A stretch of 15,062 bases of DNA from an uncultured bacterium (lineage in GTDB: Bacteria > Cloacimonadota > Cloacimonadia > Cloacimonadales > Cloacimonadaceae), in assembly GCA_937960795.1 (NCBI GenBank), contig CALGPA010000037.1, forward strand, positions 1-15,062, in the 5' to 3' direction. The position numbers were made by a program, and so were the translations under genes. This document shows positions 13,644 to 15,062 of the stretch, piece after piece. The stretch's first letter is position 1; the number at the start of each line of letters is the position of its first letter. The notes beneath the pieces are model-generated. The model saw only the letters and a list, made by a program, of their open reading frames with translations. It did no database searches and was not told the origin of the DNA.

Positions 13644-14252
13644 ATGACCAGATACATCCTCTCAGAAGGCGATGTCCTTCGCAAACTCAAGAAGATCCAA
13701 TATCGCAGCCAGATCCCCCCGCTGCTCTTCATCGCCGTATCATTCTGGCTTTCCATCACCTTCGGCCACATCGCCCCGCTTCGGATCATTTCCCTCATCC
13801 TCACAGCTCTGGGGCTGATCGCCTTCTTCTTTATTGCTCTAAAATTCCGTTTTCGCAATCGCATTCTTGCCCCGGATGCTCATAGCATCTATCTGCCCAT
13901 CTCCGGCAAAGTTCATGAGATCATTTCCGAGGCAGACAGACAGATCATCACGATCTCCAAAGGACGCTTTGACCCCGTGGAAATCCGCTGTCCCGCAGAT
14001 GCTTGCATCCGCGAAGCGGGGGAGCTCTTCCTCCCCGATGAGAAGATCCGCATCAGCTTCATAGCCGAGCGCATTATCCGCATCGATGATGCCCGCATGA
14101 AAGCCGGTGAAGTGCTTGCCCTGATGATTGGCAAAGGTATGTGCCAGATCACGATGCCGCCGGATATCCCCCTGCTCCTGAAAGCCGGCGACGAATGCCA
14201 CGCCGGAGAAAGCCGCATCTGCATCCTCAAAGAGCTTAGCCTCCAAGCTTAG
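13644..14252 (+). CDS. Membrane protein resembling phosphatidylserine decarboxylase but lacking its catalytic residues
   Basis: This is a 202-residue protein with two predicted membrane helices (about 25-41 and 46-66), a basic turn (FRFRNR) and a soluble domain. The layout follows short phosphatidylserine decarboxylases block by block. P85-I-S-G-K89 stands where PADGK is expected. FDPVEIRCPADACI (109-122) corresponds to the VHxNRxPxxGxV strand. FIAERIIRI (139-147) corresponds to IAGxxARRI. IGKGMCQITMPP (162-173) corresponds to FGSRVDVYLP, and AGES (187-190) to GET. The catalytic Asp, His and the Ser that becomes the pyruvoyl group would be S, E and K, and the NER segment appears deleted. It would then be a non-catalytic relative, perhaps lipid-binding. 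The alignment is by eye, so homology is inferred; a generic beta-barrel domain is the alternative. AGGAG precedes the ATG. The gene stands alone between two terminators. Confidence 0.5.
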   Translation: MTRYILSEGDVLRKLKKIQYRSQIPPLLFIAVSFWLSITFGHIAPLRIISLILTALGLIAFFFIALKFRFRNRILAPDAHSIYLPISGKVHEIISEADRQIITISKGRFDPVEIRCPADACIREAGELFLPDEKIRISFIAERIIRIDDARMKAGEVLALMIGKGMCQITMPPDIPLLLKAGDECHAGESRICILKELSLQA

Positions 14253-14276
14253 TAATCTCCCAAATCCCAAGCCCTT

Positions 14277-14300
14277 GCCCGGATAGTCCGGGCTTTTTTT
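14277..14300 (+). terminator. Intrinsic terminator after the PSD-like gene
   Basis: GCCCGGA (14277-14283) pairs with TCCGGGC (14287-14293) around a three-base loop, followed by seven T residues (14294-14300). It lies 25 nt after the stop codon. AAGCCC at 14269-14274 could alternatively pair with GGGCTT at 14290-14295, but the first hairpin is stronger. Confidence 0.9.
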
Positions 14301-14353
14301 ATGGGCAGCAAAGCCGCTTCAAATCGGGAAATTATCCAAAACAAGACACTAAT

Positions 14354-15062
14354 ATGCTCATCACCTCAGATGGCAGCCTGACGATCGCAGATGAGATAAC
14401 TCTAACTGTGAAAAATGGCGCTAATACGAGCGAGGGCGATGATAGCGATCTTGTGGTAGACGGCAGCCTTACAATAAATGGAACCCTGCTCCTAGGCAGC
14501 TCTGCCACCGTGAAAATTACGAACACCGGTAGTCTAAGCAAAGGTGAGAATGGCAGCATTAGTCCCGGAGTAGCATCGAATTTCATCAGTGATTCTGATA
14601 GTGCCAACTACACTAATTTCGGAGTGGATGGCTATAGCTCCGTCAGCGTCCGCTACTTGAAGTTTCCGCCCACAAATAAGCTCATCAATTCCTTTAGTGT
14701 CAGCGTCTCAACCCCTTCAAACATGCCCCAACACATCAACAGACAGTGGCAGATATCCGGCACTGCCCAGGATGCGGCAGCTCCCAAAAGCATGACCTTC
14801 TACTGGAACGCTACGGATGATAACAGCTACGACTGGATAGCCAATGACGCGACTCCCGTTGTGTATTTTGGCGAAAATGTCTACACTCCAGAAAATGACT
14901 ACGACGTCACCAGCGATCAGCGCTGGGTAACCGTCGAATACACTTTTGCCACAGGCACTAAAGATAGCTCCTCAGAGACCGCAAAGATTGGCAGAGACGG
15001 GGCCCAGACCCTCCCCGTGGAGCTTTCGGCATTTAACGCACAGTCCTATCAGGGACGCTCGA
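14354..15062 (+). pseudogene. 5'-truncated secreted/surface repeat protein (partial, runs off window)
   Basis: The open frame from ATG 14354 to the window end gives 236 residues rich in Asn, Ser, Thr and Gly. A beta-solenoid-like start (DGSLTIADEITLTVKNGA, VVDGSLTINGTLLLG) is followed by an Ig-like beta region (NRQWQISGTAQDAAAPKSMT). GAQTLPVELSAFNAQ follows, the segment that often precedes fibronectin-like and sorting domains in large surface proteins of Bacteroidota and Cloacimonadota. Such proteins need a signal peptide, yet none is encoded and no ribosome binding site precedes the ATG. The frame stays open upstream, and the residues there (FKSGNYPKQDTN, from 14318) look like the W-x-P-x-x-x-D-N lead-in of the same repeat. 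I infer that the 5' end was lost just after the terminator at 14300. A functional gene with an unrecognised start is less likely. Confidence 0.55.

Noticed and set aside
14301..14380. ATG at 14301 as the start of the last gene.
   Set aside because: That frame is different and meets a TGA at about 14379, after 26 codons; the beta-repeat frame has its first ATG only at 14354.
1..15062. CRISPR array, tRNA/rRNA genes, insertion sequences, phage or defence genes.
   Set aside because: No regularly spaced direct repeats, cloverleaf-like sequence, transposase or integrase motif, or known defence protein was seen on either strand.

Overview
The window looks like chromosomal DNA of an anaerobic, diderm bacterium of the FCB superphylum. 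Cloacimonadota (the Ca. Cloacimonas lineage) is my best guess, held at moderate confidence. The clues are a two-subunit class I Fe-S fumarase, an EtfB of the bifurcating/anaerobic type, an OlsB/OlsA (or GlsB/GlsA) aminolipid pair, DUF3098 and DUF2147 proteins, Lgt with an outer-envelope lipoprotein, an SLBB export-type protein, and a secreted repeat protein with an LPVELSAF segment. That segment is common in large surface proteins of Bacteroidota and Cloacimonadota. No tRNA, rRNA, CRISPR array, transposase or phage gene was seen.

Left part (1-5765), minus strand, three transcription units. Unit A runs DUF3098 -> DUF58 -> fumA -> fumB (2593 to 168), with genes abutting or overlapping. Unit B runs olsB-like -> olsA-like (4294 to 2657) and should make an amide-linked aminolipid. 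Unit C is a single secreted two-lobed retropepsin-like protein (5678 to 4446). It has a near-perfect sigma-54 promoter in front and an intrinsic terminator behind. A near-consensus parS (ParB-binding) sequence lies inside fumB, and a palindromic repeat lies at the left edge.

Right part (6055-14252), plus strand. Eight genes are packed with gaps of 15 nt or less, or with overlaps: extended-SDR sugar-nucleotide enzyme, SLBB protein, DegT/DnrJ/EryC1 aminotransferase, etfB, lgt, LolA/LolB-like lipoprotein, purB and DUF2147 protein. One good promoter (5968-5996) precedes them and a strong terminator (13579-13602) follows, so they are probably one mixed-function operon of envelope, redox and purine genes. 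A single gene then follows, encoding what appears to be a phosphatidylserine-decarboxylase-like membrane protein without the catalytic residues; it has its own terminator. The right edge holds the start of a surface/adhesin-like gene that lacks a signal peptide and a ribosome binding site, so it looks 5'-truncated; it runs off the window.

The same ten bases, TTGACAAAAT, occur just upstream of units A, B and the eight-gene operon, and serve as a likely promoter -35 signature. The most unusual items are the parS-like site, the sigma-54 promoter on the protease gene, the degenerate PSD-like protein, the EtfB without EtfA, and the truncated surface-protein gene.
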